Shown: positions 53,158-63,206 of the stretch, piece after piece
Numbering within the stretch: position 1 is the first letter of the stretch
Layout of the letters: each line of letters opens with the position of its first letter
NCBI GenBank assembly: GCA_024721275.1
Contig: JAMPIX010000001.1
Location: 62,001-126,000, forward strand
Reading direction: 5' to 3'
Length of the DNA stretch: 64,000 nucleotides
Origin: Mycoplasma sp.
GTDB lineage: Bacteria; Bacillota_I; Bacilli_A; Mycoplasmatales; Metamycoplasmataceae
Translations under genes and position numbers: made by a program
Notes under the pieces: model-generated
Seen by the model: only the letters and a program-made list of their open reading frames with translations
Database searches by the model: none
What the model was told of the DNA's origin: nothing

Positions 53158-54181
53158 ATTTAATATAAATAAATATCAAAAATATTTAATTCTAATTTCA
53201 TTTATAGTTTTTAGTTATTTTCTAACTATTGGATTTTATAATGGTAAATTCGAAATGGTAAATTCGAAATATTGAGAAATTTATTTTCCTACACTTAATT
53301 TAAAATTTTGAATAACAGCCGGAATAGCTGGATCTATTGCGATGAGTACATACCTGGTACAAAAAGTAGTTGGAAATCCAGTTGCTGAAACATCTATTCT
53401 TGGAATAAATCAAATCAACTTTATTGTTTATGCATTAATTTTATTGATAGATAAACCGGCATTTGATGTAATCTTTTCTAATGTAAATATTTCATCATTG
53501 CTATATCAATTTTTAATTTACTTTTCTGCATCATTTGCCATTTCATGATTTATTATATTTTTAGCAAAAGGGATTGATTCAAGATTCATTATAATAATCG
53601 GAATATTATTTAATATTATTTTTTCAGCAGTTACATTAATAATTATGCAAAGAGCATCAGCAAATCAAAGTGACTTTAATAATATATATTCAAAAATGAT
53701 GGGTGCATTTGCTTCACCAAGTGTTTTATTTAACGGAATAAAAATTATGACAATAATAATAAATGTTCTTAATGTATTAGGATTTATATTATTTAAATTT
53801 TTTGATTACAGAATAATAAAAAATATGATTTTAGTTAATCGTTTTGGAATAACGCAGAATAGAAAATATTGAACAAGATTTGCATGTATTTTTGGAATCG
53901 CAATATTTACATCACTATCATTTATATTAAGTGGATCACTATCATTTTTTGGAATGGGAATTGTATTACTTAATAGATTAATATTTGGAGAAAAAGAAAA
54001 TCAAAATATTATTCCATTATTTTTTACATCGCTAATTACTTTAACTATAATAATGTTTATTACAGATAATTTCATAATTGATAATTTAGCTATTTCAGTT
54101 CCAAATGGAATATTTGCATCATTAGTAGGAATACCTATTCTTATTTTTGGTTTTTTAAAGAAAGGTACAAAAAATGCTTAA
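53150..54181 (+). CDS. FecCD-family permease 2
   Basis: 343 aa, 9-10 helices, more diverged than permease 1: 'ISGSLSFFGMGIVLLNRLIFGEKENQN' stands for the core docking loop. ATG overlaps the first permease's end by 8 bp, and its own end overlaps the ATPase gene by 8 bp. Second membrane subunit of the same transporter. Confidence 0.82.
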
Positions 54182-54932
54182 GATAATAGATTTAAATGTA
54201 ACAGCTGGAAAAGTTAAACTTCTTGAAAATGTAAATATGGAAATTAAGAAAGGTGATTTCATTTCTATATTAGGTAAAAACGGATCTGGAAAATCTACGT
54301 TAATTAAAAGTATTCTTGGAATATCTGATGGAAAAAAAATCGATGGAAAAATTTTATGAAACAATGATGTAATTACTAAATCAATTATAAAAAATCATTT
54401 TGCATATATACCTCAAATTACTAAAGCTCATCATGGAATAACTGTTGAAGAATTTGTTGCATTATCATGTTATGTAAACGGAAACATTTTTAAAAGAATT
54501 ACACCTAGTGATAGAAAGAAAATAAATTTAGCAATTGAAAAAGTTGGCTTGACTGAAAAAAAAGATTCATTTTTAAATGTTCTTAGTGGGGGTGAATTAC
54601 AAAAAACTTCAATAGCTTTAGGACTAGTTCAAGAAAGAGATATTTTATTATTTGATGAACCAACAAATCATTTAGATTTGAAATCAACAAATGATGTTTA
54701 TAAGATAATAACAGAACTTCATAAAGAAGGAAAAACAATTGTTATTGCTTCACATGATTTAAATACATCAATAAGATTATCAACTAAAATGGCATTCATT
54801 AAAGATAGAAAATTATTTGCATATGATGATCCGGATAAATTAATAACTAAAGAAAACATAAAAGAAGTATTTAATGTTGATGCAGAAATTCATTTAATAA
54901 AAGGAAAGAAACAAATTACAACACATAATTAG
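54174..54932 (+). CDS. ABC transporter ATPase (FhuC/FecE-like)
   Basis: 252 aa. Walker A 'GKNGSGKST' (34-42), Q-loop 'YIPQITKAHH', signature 'LSGGE' (near 139), Walker B 'ILLFDEPTNHLDL', and switch His 'ASHD'. Single NBD for the FecCD pair. The helical 'VIASHDLNTSIRLSTKMAFIK' ending is like FecE. Confidence 0.92.
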
Positions 54933-54942
54933 AAAGAACTAA

Positions 54943-56205
54943 ATGAAATTAATGCCAAACATTAGAATAAAGAATATTGAATTATTTATTGAAAAATATA
55001 AAAACATTTTTGATGAAATAAATTCGTATAAAGTTGATAACAAAATAAAAAATGCAACTATTAAAATAAACGATGAATATTTTAAAGTATTCAATTCTAT
55101 GCTTTCTAATAAAGAATCATTTACCTTTTATTTTTCAAAAGATGAAAAAGATAAAATTGAAAGTTTAATTTCTAAAATTAAAGTTCTTAATAATAACGAA
55201 TTAAAATATTATGAAGAAGCAGCTGTTGGATATTTTTTTGCACAAATAAATGATAATGAATTTAATTTTGAATTTAATTTTCAAAGATATGATGTATTAG
55301 TACCAAATCTTGTAAATATATATTCATCACAACTTCCTTTACTTTTAAATCTTGGTTTAAATAAAGTTATACAAAGAGAACAAAGAGAAGGGATTTACTG
55401 AGCTGATTTTTTAAATAAACATGAATCAATTTCTAATGTAAAAAAAATGAAGTTTAAAGAAAAAGTAAATAACTTTGATTATGTCTTGATTGATAAACTT
55501 GATGAAAAATATAATACTAATGTTTTGGATTTTGCAAATGACAAAATATATATAAATTATGGTTGAGATGAAAACGGACAATCAGATTATAAATATGAGA
55601 ATAATGATATAACTTTCAATTTTAAAAACGATGTTAAAAAGCAAGCAATATTTACAATTAATAATTTAGCAAAAGAAGGATTAATAGATAAAAACATTTC
55701 TCTAGAAATTATTAAAAAACAAGAAGCAAAAAATAATGAAGCTATTAAGAATGCAAAAAAAATATTACAAAAATATCATGGTAAAAATATTGGTTTTGTT
55801 TTTCATTGACAAAGTAAAAATCAATTCTTCGATAAAAATTCTTTTGATAAAGAACAAGTAATTATTTCATTACCATCATGATTACCATTTATTTATGATG
55901 AATTAGGTTTTAATTTTCCGGAAATAAATGATAATCAATTTATAAAAGAAACATATAACAAATATTCTGTTACAGATTTCAAAGAAAAACGAATTTGTGA
56001 AAAATTTAAAAATAAATTTGATATCTTAATATATTTAAATAATGATGCATTCAATGTAGCAGACAAGGATTTAGAATTAACTAAAAAAATGATTAAAGAA
56101 AATGGAAAGTTTATAAATTGTCTTTATTCAAAATTTAATCCTGCAGCAAAATCCATTTTCGGAATTGAACATTTTATAAATAATTTAGTTGAGGTTTTAA
56201 AATAA
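54943..56205 (+). CDS. Unknown protein 1 of the ABC operon
   Basis: 420 aa, no signal peptide, very Asn/Lys/Glu-rich. Two recognisable parts: an N-terminal ~150 residues ('YEEAAVGYFFAQINDNEF', 'VPNLVNIYSSQLPLLLNLG') and a C-terminal Rossmann-like ~170 residues ('NIGFVFHWQSKNQFFD', 'VIISLPSWLPFIYDELG', 'FDILIYLNNDAFN'). The second part resembles a binding-protein lobe without the lipid anchor. I recognise no family. Ten bp after the ATPase and overlapping the next gene by one base. Confidence 0.6.
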
Positions 56206-57572
56206 TGAGAGTTTATGTACATGATGAAAATTCTTTAGATTTTGCAATTGCTATGAACTTTGAAGAAATAGATTATCCCTTTTACAAAAATGAAAAACTA
56301 GTTCATAGAAAACAAAATAATTTTAGATTATCAAAATACATTTTTGACAGTAATTTTATAGTTGATTATAATCTTGATTTGATTGGACCTAATGTTAAAA
56401 ATTTTGAACAATATAATAAATTTGATTTAATTATTTTACCTCTATATTTAAAAAACAAACTAACAAGTGAATGAGATTTTCTTTTAAATAAAATAGCATA
56501 TTATGGAACAGAAGAAGAAATAGATAAGAGAGATGAAAACGGAAACATTATTAAATATATAGATTCAAATAATGTTGAATGAAATTATGTTACTTCCCCA
56601 TTGCAATCATTAAAATTTCTTTACAAGTCTATTGAAAAATTAAATATAAAAGTTCCGATGAAATATTCTTTCTTAAAGAGCGAATATTTAAAAGAATTAA
56701 ATAACATTAAAAATAATTTTGAAGTTAATATGGGAATGAAGGTTCCGAGTATATTATTCATTACTCAATCAAATATGGATAAAAATAAATTATTTATATT
56801 TTCTCCAGGAATGATAGGCAATCTTTATGATGTTATAGGAATAAAATTTAATGGTGCAAAGCTTAAAAAAAATACTGGTGATGGTGTTCAACTAAGTATA
56901 GATGAAATTAAAGAGCACTATAAAAAAAGTCATGATTTTGTATTTATTATTGATTATATTGATTCAAATGATGAACAAAAAGAGACTATTAAAAATATAT
57001 CTGAAATTATTTCTATTAAAAAGTACTTTAATATCTCACAAGACTTTTTACATCAAATGTTTAGTTACTATGGATCTGTTGATTTTTATAAAAAAATATT
57101 TCAAAAATTACTTGATGAAAAGAATCGTAATCAGAGTCAAATTTTATTAAGAATTAAAGATGCTAAAAATGCATTAGATTTTTATTTTAAGGAATTAAAT
57201 TTTCAAGAAGACAATACATTTATTTATAAAAACGAAGAGGGTCCAGAGTATACAGGAAAAATCTTAAGATCGTTTTCATATAAATACAATGTACCTATAA
57301 CTTTTGCAGAAAGTATGGATAATAGAAAGCAAGCATTTGCATCTATAAAAATAAAATATAATCCACTTATTGGGTTGAATGAATATAGAAGTTTTTTTAA
57401 TAAACTATCAGAAGGTGGAAAAGTACTTACAAAATTTGAAATCAATTTCACAGGCAATCTATTTGGTGAAGTGATTGATAAATATAATGTTCATTGAGAA
57501 ATAAAAATAGGTGAAATAAATACTTGAAAGGAAGTAAGTAATGAAAGAAAAGAAAAAAATATTGGTTGTTAG
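56205..57572 (+). CDS. Unknown protein 2 of the ABC operon
   Basis: 455 aa, cytosolic. It may be two-lobed with 'FDLIILPLYLKNKL' and 'DFVFIIDYIDSNDEQKETI' strands. The C-terminal half ends in an FeoA/flavodoxin-unlike beta-rich domain ('PLIGLNEYRSFFNKLSEGGKVLTKFEINFTGNLF'). No family recognised. It is read through to TAG at 57570-57572, 32 bp into the flavodoxin-fold gene, which has its own Shine-Dalgarno (GAAAGGAAG). The pair may handle the imported metal compound. Confidence 0.6.
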
Positions 57573-58176
57573 AAACAATCCTAGACCATTGAATAAATCA
57601 CATTTATATCAATTAGAAAAACATGCTTTGTCTTTTGCGAAAGATAAATCTGAAATAAGAGTTCATGATTTATACGGAGATGATCCATTTCCAAGAATGG
57701 ATAGAGAGTTTGTTGATTTTTTAATGACTTATGATAAAAGTAAATTTAAAAATGAACTTCAAAACAAATATAAAAAGAAATTAATGGTTGTTGATGATTT
57801 TGTTTGAGCAGATTTAGTAATGATAGTTACACCTTATTGAACAGGTTTATTTCCATCTGCATTAAAAGATTGAATTGATTTATTGCCTTTATTAAATAAA
57901 ACTTTAGAAATATTGCCAGGAGGAAAATCTCAAAGAGGTATACCTAATAATAAAAGTGCACTAATTCTACAAACATCAGGAGATGTTTCAAATAGAAATA
58001 AAACTAGAAATTCTGGATTAGAATTGTTAAAAGATAATATGAAATATTATGGAATTAATCCAGAAAAAATAACACACTTATTAAATGAAAATTCTTATAA
58101 CAAAGAATACACAGATGAAAAAATGAAATTAAAATTAGAAGAATATATGACAAAATTTATAAATGAGGAGAGATAA
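57541..58176 (+). CDS. NAD(P)H-dependent flavodoxin-fold oxidoreductase
   Basis: 211 aa. N-terminal 'ILVVRNNPRPLNKSHLYQL' replaces the usual FMN-phosphate loop (S-P-R-x-x-S) and 'MIVTPYWTGLFPSALKDWIDLL' is the second FMN loop (P-x-Y-W-x-x-P-x-x-L-K). Azoreductase/KefF-type family. In an iron-type operon it could reduce Fe(III) chelates; that is inference. Confidence 0.82.
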
Positions 58177-58177
58177 A

Positions 58178-58675
58178 ATGGCACAAATAAAATTATATTT
58201 ACACACAAAACATGACTTAGATGAAATGTTAGAAACATACTTATATGTTTTCGATGCAAAACAAATAAAAAGAAATTTTTATTCACAGGAATTAATTAAT
58301 AAAGGTAATTATGATCAGAAATTATTAAATAAAACACTATATGCAAGTATTAAGCTTTTTGATAAAGTAACAATTATGTTTTCTAAATGATCAGATACAT
58401 TTAATCAACCATACGGAACTAATTTATCTATTATATTATCATTAGGAATAGACAAAGACACTTTTAATAAAGTATATGAAAGAATGAAAGAACATAGTGC
58501 ATTCAAAATGAAATACGATAAAGATACTTGAAATGCATGAGGAACACAAATAACTAAGTTTCATGATAAATTTGACAATTCTTGAGTTTTAGAATTAGAT
58601 GTCAGAAAAATTGATAATAATTGAAATCCTGCAAAGGGAAATATCAAGAAACATGGAGCAGTATCAAAGGAATAA
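58178..58675 (+). CDS. VOC-superfamily (PhnB-like) protein
   Basis: 165 aa. 'LYLHTKHDLDEMLETYLYVF' first unit and 'DTWNAWGTQITKFHDKFDNSWVLEL' late segment follow the PhnB/VOC pattern, like 31474-31848 but longer. No metal ligands identifiable with certainty. Shine-Dalgarno GAGGAGAG. Last gene of the ABC operon. Confidence 0.6.
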
Positions 58676-58725
58676 TGGGTAAAAAAATTATATTGCTCTT
58701 AATATTCTTTCTAAAAATTATTTGA

Positions 58726-58731
58726 TATAAT
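58726..58731 (+). promoter_or_regulatory. -10 box of the tRNA trio
   Basis: TATAAT 12 nt before the first tRNA. Confidence 0.5.
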
Positions 58732-58743
58732 TTAATAGCAAAT

Positions 58744-58819
<76 letters not shown>

Positions 58820-58821
58820 AT

Positions 58822-58898
58822 GGTCCAGTGGTAAAGTGGTTTAATACGCCTCCCTGTCACGGAGGAGATCGCGGGTTCGATCCCCGTCTGGACCGCCA
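58822..58898 (+). tRNA. tRNA-Asp (GTC)
   Basis: Acceptor GGTCCAG/CTGGACC, anticodon GTC, GGTTCGATCCC T-arm, encoded CCA. Confidence 0.95.
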
Positions 58899-58901
58899 TA
58901 T

Positions 58902-58977
58902 GGTTCCATAGCTCAGTCGGTAGAGCAACGGATTGAAGCTCCGTGTGTCGCTGGTTCGATTCCGGCTGGAACCACCA
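58902..58977 (+). tRNA. tRNA-Phe (GAA)
   Basis: Acceptor GGTTCCA/TGGAACC, anticodon GAA, TGGTTCGATTCC T-arm, encoded CCA. Confidence 0.95.
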
Positions 58978-59008
58978 TATCAATTTATTTGCTTGACCGA
59001 CTAAAACA

Positions 59009-59034
59009 AAATCAACCTTTGAGTTGATTTTTTT
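59009..59034 (+). terminator. Rho-independent terminator
   Basis: AAATCAAC-CTTTGA-GTTGATTT stem of 8 bp followed by T's; ends the tRNA trio. Confidence 0.85.
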
Positions 59035-59082
59035 TAATTCAATTTTCTCTTTTTAAATATATTAAATATTGATAGGAGGATT

Positions 59083-60315
59083 ATGTTAGAAACATTATTA
59101 ATAACTAGTGGACCAAAAATTATCAACACTTCAACACATTATTTAGAATCAAACTCAAATAATGAAACTCCAAGGGAAATCAATATAAATAATGGAGCTT
59201 GAGTAAGTACTTCAAAAGAGGAAAGTGAAATAAGAGCTAGACATTATCATTTACTACATCAAGATGTTCCACAAATATATGTAGAAAGAGCGAATGAAGA
59301 AAAAGATTCTTCGTTTATATTAAAAATAAATCAAATACATGCTAGAGCAAATAGGATTATTCATTTTGATTTTAATGGTGGAGCTTGTACATTTCACGGG
59401 AATGTAATAAAAGAATCTAGAATGACTGAAATATTGCCTTTGTGCCATGAAAATAACAAATTATTTAAATGAAGTTCAATAAAAGATGTTGTAATTCAAA
59501 TATCATCTGATATTCCTACTACTTTTGACACATGAGAAATAGCAGATATGGATTATCAAAAAATATGAACAGAAGTAAAAGTCCATTTAATAAATGAAGT
59601 GAAAAATGCACAACCTTCAATTATTGAAGCTGATAAAAAAATAATTCATTCCAAAAATAGAATTGGTTTTACATTATTTACACCATCTCCAAATGATCAA
59701 AATCTAAATCAATTCATTAAAGAAAAATTTCGGCATATTTTAATTAAATTCTTAACCATGGATAAATTTAAAACATATAGAAATATATTTTTTATTTCAG
59801 CATATAATGATAAAAATATGCCATTTTTATTGCCTTCAAATGTTGAATTATCAAATCTTATCTTAAAAGGAACTAGTAAAAAATTAAGAGTATCTATTTC
59901 AAGATTTGAAAATAATAGTTATCAAACAATACTTAATCATAGTATTAATTATGTTGGAAAGATAAGTGAAATAACTCATTATGATTATGATGAAAAAAAT
60001 ACAAAAAAGGGACCAGGAAAAAATATGAAAGAAGGATATATAATGCCTTATTCATTTTCTGGAACATTTTTTCCTAAATTTAAATTTACTTTTCAGGATA
60101 TACCGATACCAATTGAAATAACAACAATAAATAAAATTCCCGATAAATTATTAGATGTAAATAATGGTTTAATCTCAATTCATATTTCATCAGATCAAAA
60201 CATAAATATAGATAATTTTGATTTCGAAATGATATTTGATGAAAAAACAAGAGAAAAAATTATAGAGAAAGATTTATCATTAAGATTACTAAAAATGATG
60301 TCTTTAAATGACTAA
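59083..60315 (+). CDS. Conserved mycoplasma hypothetical, non-secreted (MHO_1580-like?)
   Basis: 410 aa, no signal peptide or helix. Starts 'MLETLLITSGPKIINTSTHYL'. Asn-rich and likely beta-rich. Good Shine-Dalgarno (AGGAGGA) 6 nt before the ATG. The last codons overlap the start of the 153-aa membrane gene by 8 bp, so they are coupled. I recall mycoplasma families named MHO_1580/MHO_1590 that lie side by side like this, but cannot confirm membership. Confidence 0.7.
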
Positions 60316-60769
60316 AAAACAAAAACTAATTATCTTTATTACACCTATAACTTTATCTGCTGTTGCAGTACCTATATATTTTTTGCTAAAAAATCAAAAA
60401 GAAGATGTTGAGCAGAATAATACAGATGAAAATACAGAAATTTATGATGATAACGATTCTGAAAATGGAAAGGAAATACATTCAAGTATTTCACATGATA
60501 TTGATTTAGATAATTTATTTCCCTCATTAGACATTTCTTATTTATATAACGATTTAAGAATTGTAGGCAATCAACCAATAATTACAGATAAATTTATAAG
60601 TCATGTAATTAAAAATATAATTATTGGATTATCAACAACTTTAGGAAAAACAAAGTTTGATGTAAAGAAAATTTCTAGTAATCAAATGATTGTTAAAGCA
60701 ATTTGAAACTATAAAGACATAACTAAGGATAAATATTATTTTATTAATGTAAATAAAAATAATATATAA
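60308..60769 (+). CDS. Small single-pass membrane protein (MHO_1590-like?)
   Basis: 153 aa. N-terminal helix (about residues 7-27, 'LIIFITPITLSAVAVPIYFLL') followed by an acidic linker ('NTDENTEIYDDNDSENG') and an outside globular domain of ~85 residues. Membrane-anchored partner of the preceding protein by overlap and co-orientation. No function known. Confidence 0.7.
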
Positions 60770-60780
60770 TAATTTTTAAT

Positions 60781-61014
60781 ATGACAAATGAAGAAATAAA
60801 AGAAACAATATTAAAAAGAATTAAAGAATTTCAATCTGGACCAGTAGATATAAATGAAAAAATTGAAAATTGTTCAATTGATTCTCTAGATCTAGTTGAA
60901 TTGGTAACAGATGCTGAAGAAGAGTTTGAAGTTGAAATAACTGATGAAGAACTTTTAAAAATAGTAACAATTAAAGATATCATCACTCTTTTTCAAGAAA
61001 AACTTAATAAATAA
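60781..61014 (+). CDS. acpP: Acyl carrier protein
   Basis: 77 aa. 4'-phosphopantetheine attachment Ser35 in 'IDSLDLVEL', acidic helices throughout. In mycoplasmas lacking most of fatty-acid synthesis it may supply acyl groups for phospholipid or lipoprotein modification. TATAAT lies 10 nt before the ATG; followed by tRNA-Trp. Confidence 0.93.
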   Translation: MTNEEIKETILKRIKEFQSGPVDINEKIENCSIDSLDLVELVTDAEEEFEVEITDEELLKIVTIKDIITLFQEKLNK

Positions 61015-61051
61015 TAATTAAAAAAATTATTGTATAATTAAAAAAGGCTAT

Positions 61052-61127
61052 AGGGGTATAGTTCAATTGGTAGAACATCAGTCTTCAAAATTGAGTGTTA
61101 TGGGTTCAAGTCCTGTTACCCCTGCCA
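61052..61127 (+). tRNA. tRNA-Trp (TCA), reads UGA
   Basis: Acceptor AGGGGTA/TACCCCT, D-arm and T-arm (GGGTTCAAGTCC) standard, anticodon loop CTTCAAA with anticodon TCA at 61085-61087. It decodes UGA as Trp, explaining every in-frame UGA in this window. TATAAT at 61033-61038. Confidence 0.96.
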
Positions 61128-61139
61128 TTTTTTTATATC

Positions 61140-62000
61140 TTATTCTTCGGAAAAACCTTGATTTTCTCTAGGGAAACAATATAAAGAAATCGCATTAGGA
61201 CCAGTATGAATTGTAATACAGTTTGGCATTCTAACTACTCTAATTGTATGTTGAGTTTTAGTCTCTATTAATTCTCTAATTTCTTCAATATTTTTATCAT
61301 TACTATCATCAACAGAAGCATCGATAAGAATGTATTCTTCTCTAACTCCTTTAAAAATTTCTTGTGTGTGCTTAAAACCTTTTAGAAAAGCTTTTTTCAA
61401 TACACGACTCTTTCCAAATTTGTGCATTGCTCCATCAAAAGAAATTATTGGAATAATGTTTAACAAATTACCAAAAGCAGCAGTGCTTTTACTTATTCTA
61501 CCACCAGCTTTTAATCAATCAAGTGTAGCAGGCACTAAAATCCCATATGAATTACTATTAAAGAAATCAGCATATTCTAGAAGTTCTTTAATATTTTTTC
61601 CTTCATTTGCTTGTTTTAATAATCTATCACCTAAAACAGTAATTGGATCTGAAATTAAAAGTGATTGAACAATATGAATATTATCAAACTCTGTTGCAAC
61701 AAGCTTTGATGATTGGTATTGTGAAGAAAGCTTTGATGATAAAGGTATATAAATAACTTCATCAAATTCCTTTGACATCTTTTGAAATACATTTTTTATA
61801 ATTGCTGGAGGTGTAGAGGATGAAGAATATTTTTTCTTTACATCAATAGAATTATAGAATTCCTCATAATTCAGATTTTCACCGTCATTATATACTTTTC
61901 CATCAATTTCAATGATTATCGGAATAAATCCTCAACCCTTTTTTTCAGCATCATCACGCATGTAACCTGATGATGAATCTACTATAATACCTAATTTCAT
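61140..62000 (-). CDS. DegV-family fatty-acid-binding protein
   Basis: 286 aa. 'LGIIVDSSSGYM' (DSSS start), 'YSSSSTPP' (fatty-acid carboxylate-binding Ser/Thr segment), 'IPLSSKLSSQYQSSK' and 'GRISKSTAAFGNLLNIIPII' are all DegV hallmarks. FakB-like role in presenting fatty acids to a FakA kinase is likely. Leaderless start (TATAAT, seven nt). Confidence 0.9.
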
Positions 62001-62007
62001 ATTTTTT

Positions 62008-62013
62008 ATTATA
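62008..62013 (-). promoter_or_regulatory. -10 box, leaderless start
   Basis: TATAAT on the minus strand, seven nt before the ATG at 62000. Confidence 0.6.
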
Positions 62014-62049
62014 ACAAATAATTTTTACCATGTATTTTGAAAATAAAAA

Positions 62050-62066
62050 AAAGGCAAACTGCCTTT
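62050..62066 (-). terminator. Rho-independent terminator, minus-strand direction
   Basis: AAAGGCA-AAC-TGCCTTT stem; on the minus strand it is followed by a run of nine T's, on the plus strand only TTTATTATT. Confidence 0.75.
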
Positions 62067-62095
62067 ATTATTGTTATTTGAAAATAAGGATTATA

Positions 62096-62119
62096 ATATA
62101 AACATAAAAGGAAATAATA
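62096..62119. repeat. Copy of the secreted-protein leader
   Basis: 24 nt identical to 42715-42738, including the Shine-Dalgarno, but with no ORF after it on the plus strand. Confidence 0.9.
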
Positions 62120-62249
62120 CTAACTTAAATAACAACAATATTTATTATAACTTATATGAATGTTAAAAATTACAAATATGCTTTTAAATTTTTAATTGAT
62201 AAAAGAACGTTTTATTGGTATGTTATAATTTGATAATAAATTTACAAAT

Positions 62250-62615
62250 ATGGAGGCCTTTTTGTCAAACTTATCAGAAGCAATATTGATTGTCAGTCTA
62301 GTTATAGCGTGTTTAGGAATAATAGCTGTATTTTATTTAATTTCTGCATTTAGAAGAATTTCAATAACTGTTAAAAAAATTGATTATTTAGTTGAAGATT
62401 TAACTTATAAATCAGAATTATTAAATAATGTTGTTGAAATTTTTGCTAGATTAGCTAATTATTGAGATGCATTTGAAATTTTTGCAAAAAGAAATGTAAA
62501 GTCAACAATTAGATTTGCTGCTAGAAACAAAGATGTTATTTATAGATTAAATAAAAAAGTTCAGGATCTTGTTCAAACATCAAATGCTGAAGAAAAGAAA
62601 AGAAATAAAAAATAG
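62250..62615 (+). CDS. Small membrane-anchored protein, unknown
   Basis: 121 aa. One N-terminal helix (about residues 11-31, 'AILIVSLVIACLGIIAVFYLI') and a charged cytosolic tail with a coiled-coil look. Start could be ATG 62250 or TTG 62262; the TTG has GGAGG 5-6 nt upstream and may be the real one. TATAAT 62224-62229. Ten bp before the next gene; the pair with its YtxH-like neighbour is likely one operon. Confidence 0.7.
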
Positions 62616-62625
62616 GGTGATTTAA

Positions 62626-63195
62626 ATGAAATTAAGAAACATATTATTATTTGGTATAGGAATAGCTATAGGTGTTCAAATGGTTAACAAAGCCAATGAA
62701 TACAATGCTAAGAACGAAAAAAATGGTTCTGATAACTATAATTCGAAAGTAATTAATAATCTGTATACAAAAGCTGAAAATTTATTAGATCAAGCTAAAT
62801 CTTTAAAATCTGATGAAATAAGAATTGGTATTGAAAAGAAATTGAATGATTTAAAAAATGTTTTAAAAGATGTTGATGTTAAAGAGTTATCTGATTCAAC
62901 AATAAAATTAGTACAAACATTATCTAAAACTTTAAGAGAAATAGCTCTTGAAATTATTTCAAGTCCACAAGCTAAATCAAAAAAAATAGCTTCAAAGAAA
63001 TCTATAAAAAAAACTTCTACAATGAAAAATGTAGCAAATGTAGCAAATGAAGAAAATTTAAACATCATGACTATGTCCGAACTAAAAAAAATAGCAGCAA
63101 GAAGAAATGTTAAATTTTTAATGAAAGATACAAAAAAAACTCTTATTAAAAAAATACAAAAGGCAGAATTAAAAAAATACAAAAGGCAGAATTAA
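62626..63195 (+). CDS. YtxH-like / SAP-domain-like protein
   Basis: 189 aa. N-terminal helix ('NILLFGIGIAIGVQMVNKA') and an amphipathic middle like YtxH proteins, then a basic linker ('AKSKKIASKKSIKKTS') and a small C-terminal domain ('MTMSELKKIAARRNVKFLMKDTKKTLIKKIQKAE') resembling the SAP/Rho-N DNA-binding module. Could tie membrane to nucleoid. A 23-bp tandem duplication at the end replaces the natural stop (ELKK-stop) with YKRQN. Confidence 0.7.
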   Translation: MKLRNILLFGIGIAIGVQMVNKANEYNAKNEKNGSDNYNSKVINNLYTKAENLLDQAKSLKSDEIRIGIEKKLNDLKNVLKDVDVKELSDSTIKLVQTLSKTLREIALEIISSPQAKSKKIASKKSIKKTSTMKNVANVANEENLNIMTMSELKKIAARRNVKFLMKDTKKTLIKKIQKAELKKYKRQN

Positions 63196-63202
63196 AAAAA
63201 TA
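63148..63202 (+). repeat. 23-bp tandem duplication at gene end
   Basis: Two full copies (63148-63170, 63171-63193) and a 9-nt partial third. Twenty-three is not a multiple of three, so the frame shifts and the stop moves 15 bp. Confidence 0.85.
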
Positions 63203-63206
63203 AATT

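Larger units (their letters stand above)
62045..62137 (-). ncRNA. Candidate small antisense RNA
   Basis: Noncoding stretch between degV and the next gene. On the minus strand: TATAAT (plus 62144-62149), expected start near 62137, a 9-bp stem (TTGTTATTT/AAATAACAA; plus 62127-62135 with 62071-62079) whose loop holds the reverse complement of the 24-nt leader repeat, and a terminator hairpin AAAGGCA-GTT-TGCCTTT (62050-62066) with a long U-tract on that strand. The loop is perfectly complementary to 42715-42738, covering the Shine-Dalgarno and the A of the start codon of the secreted protein. No CDS explains this terminator. Confidence 0.5.
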
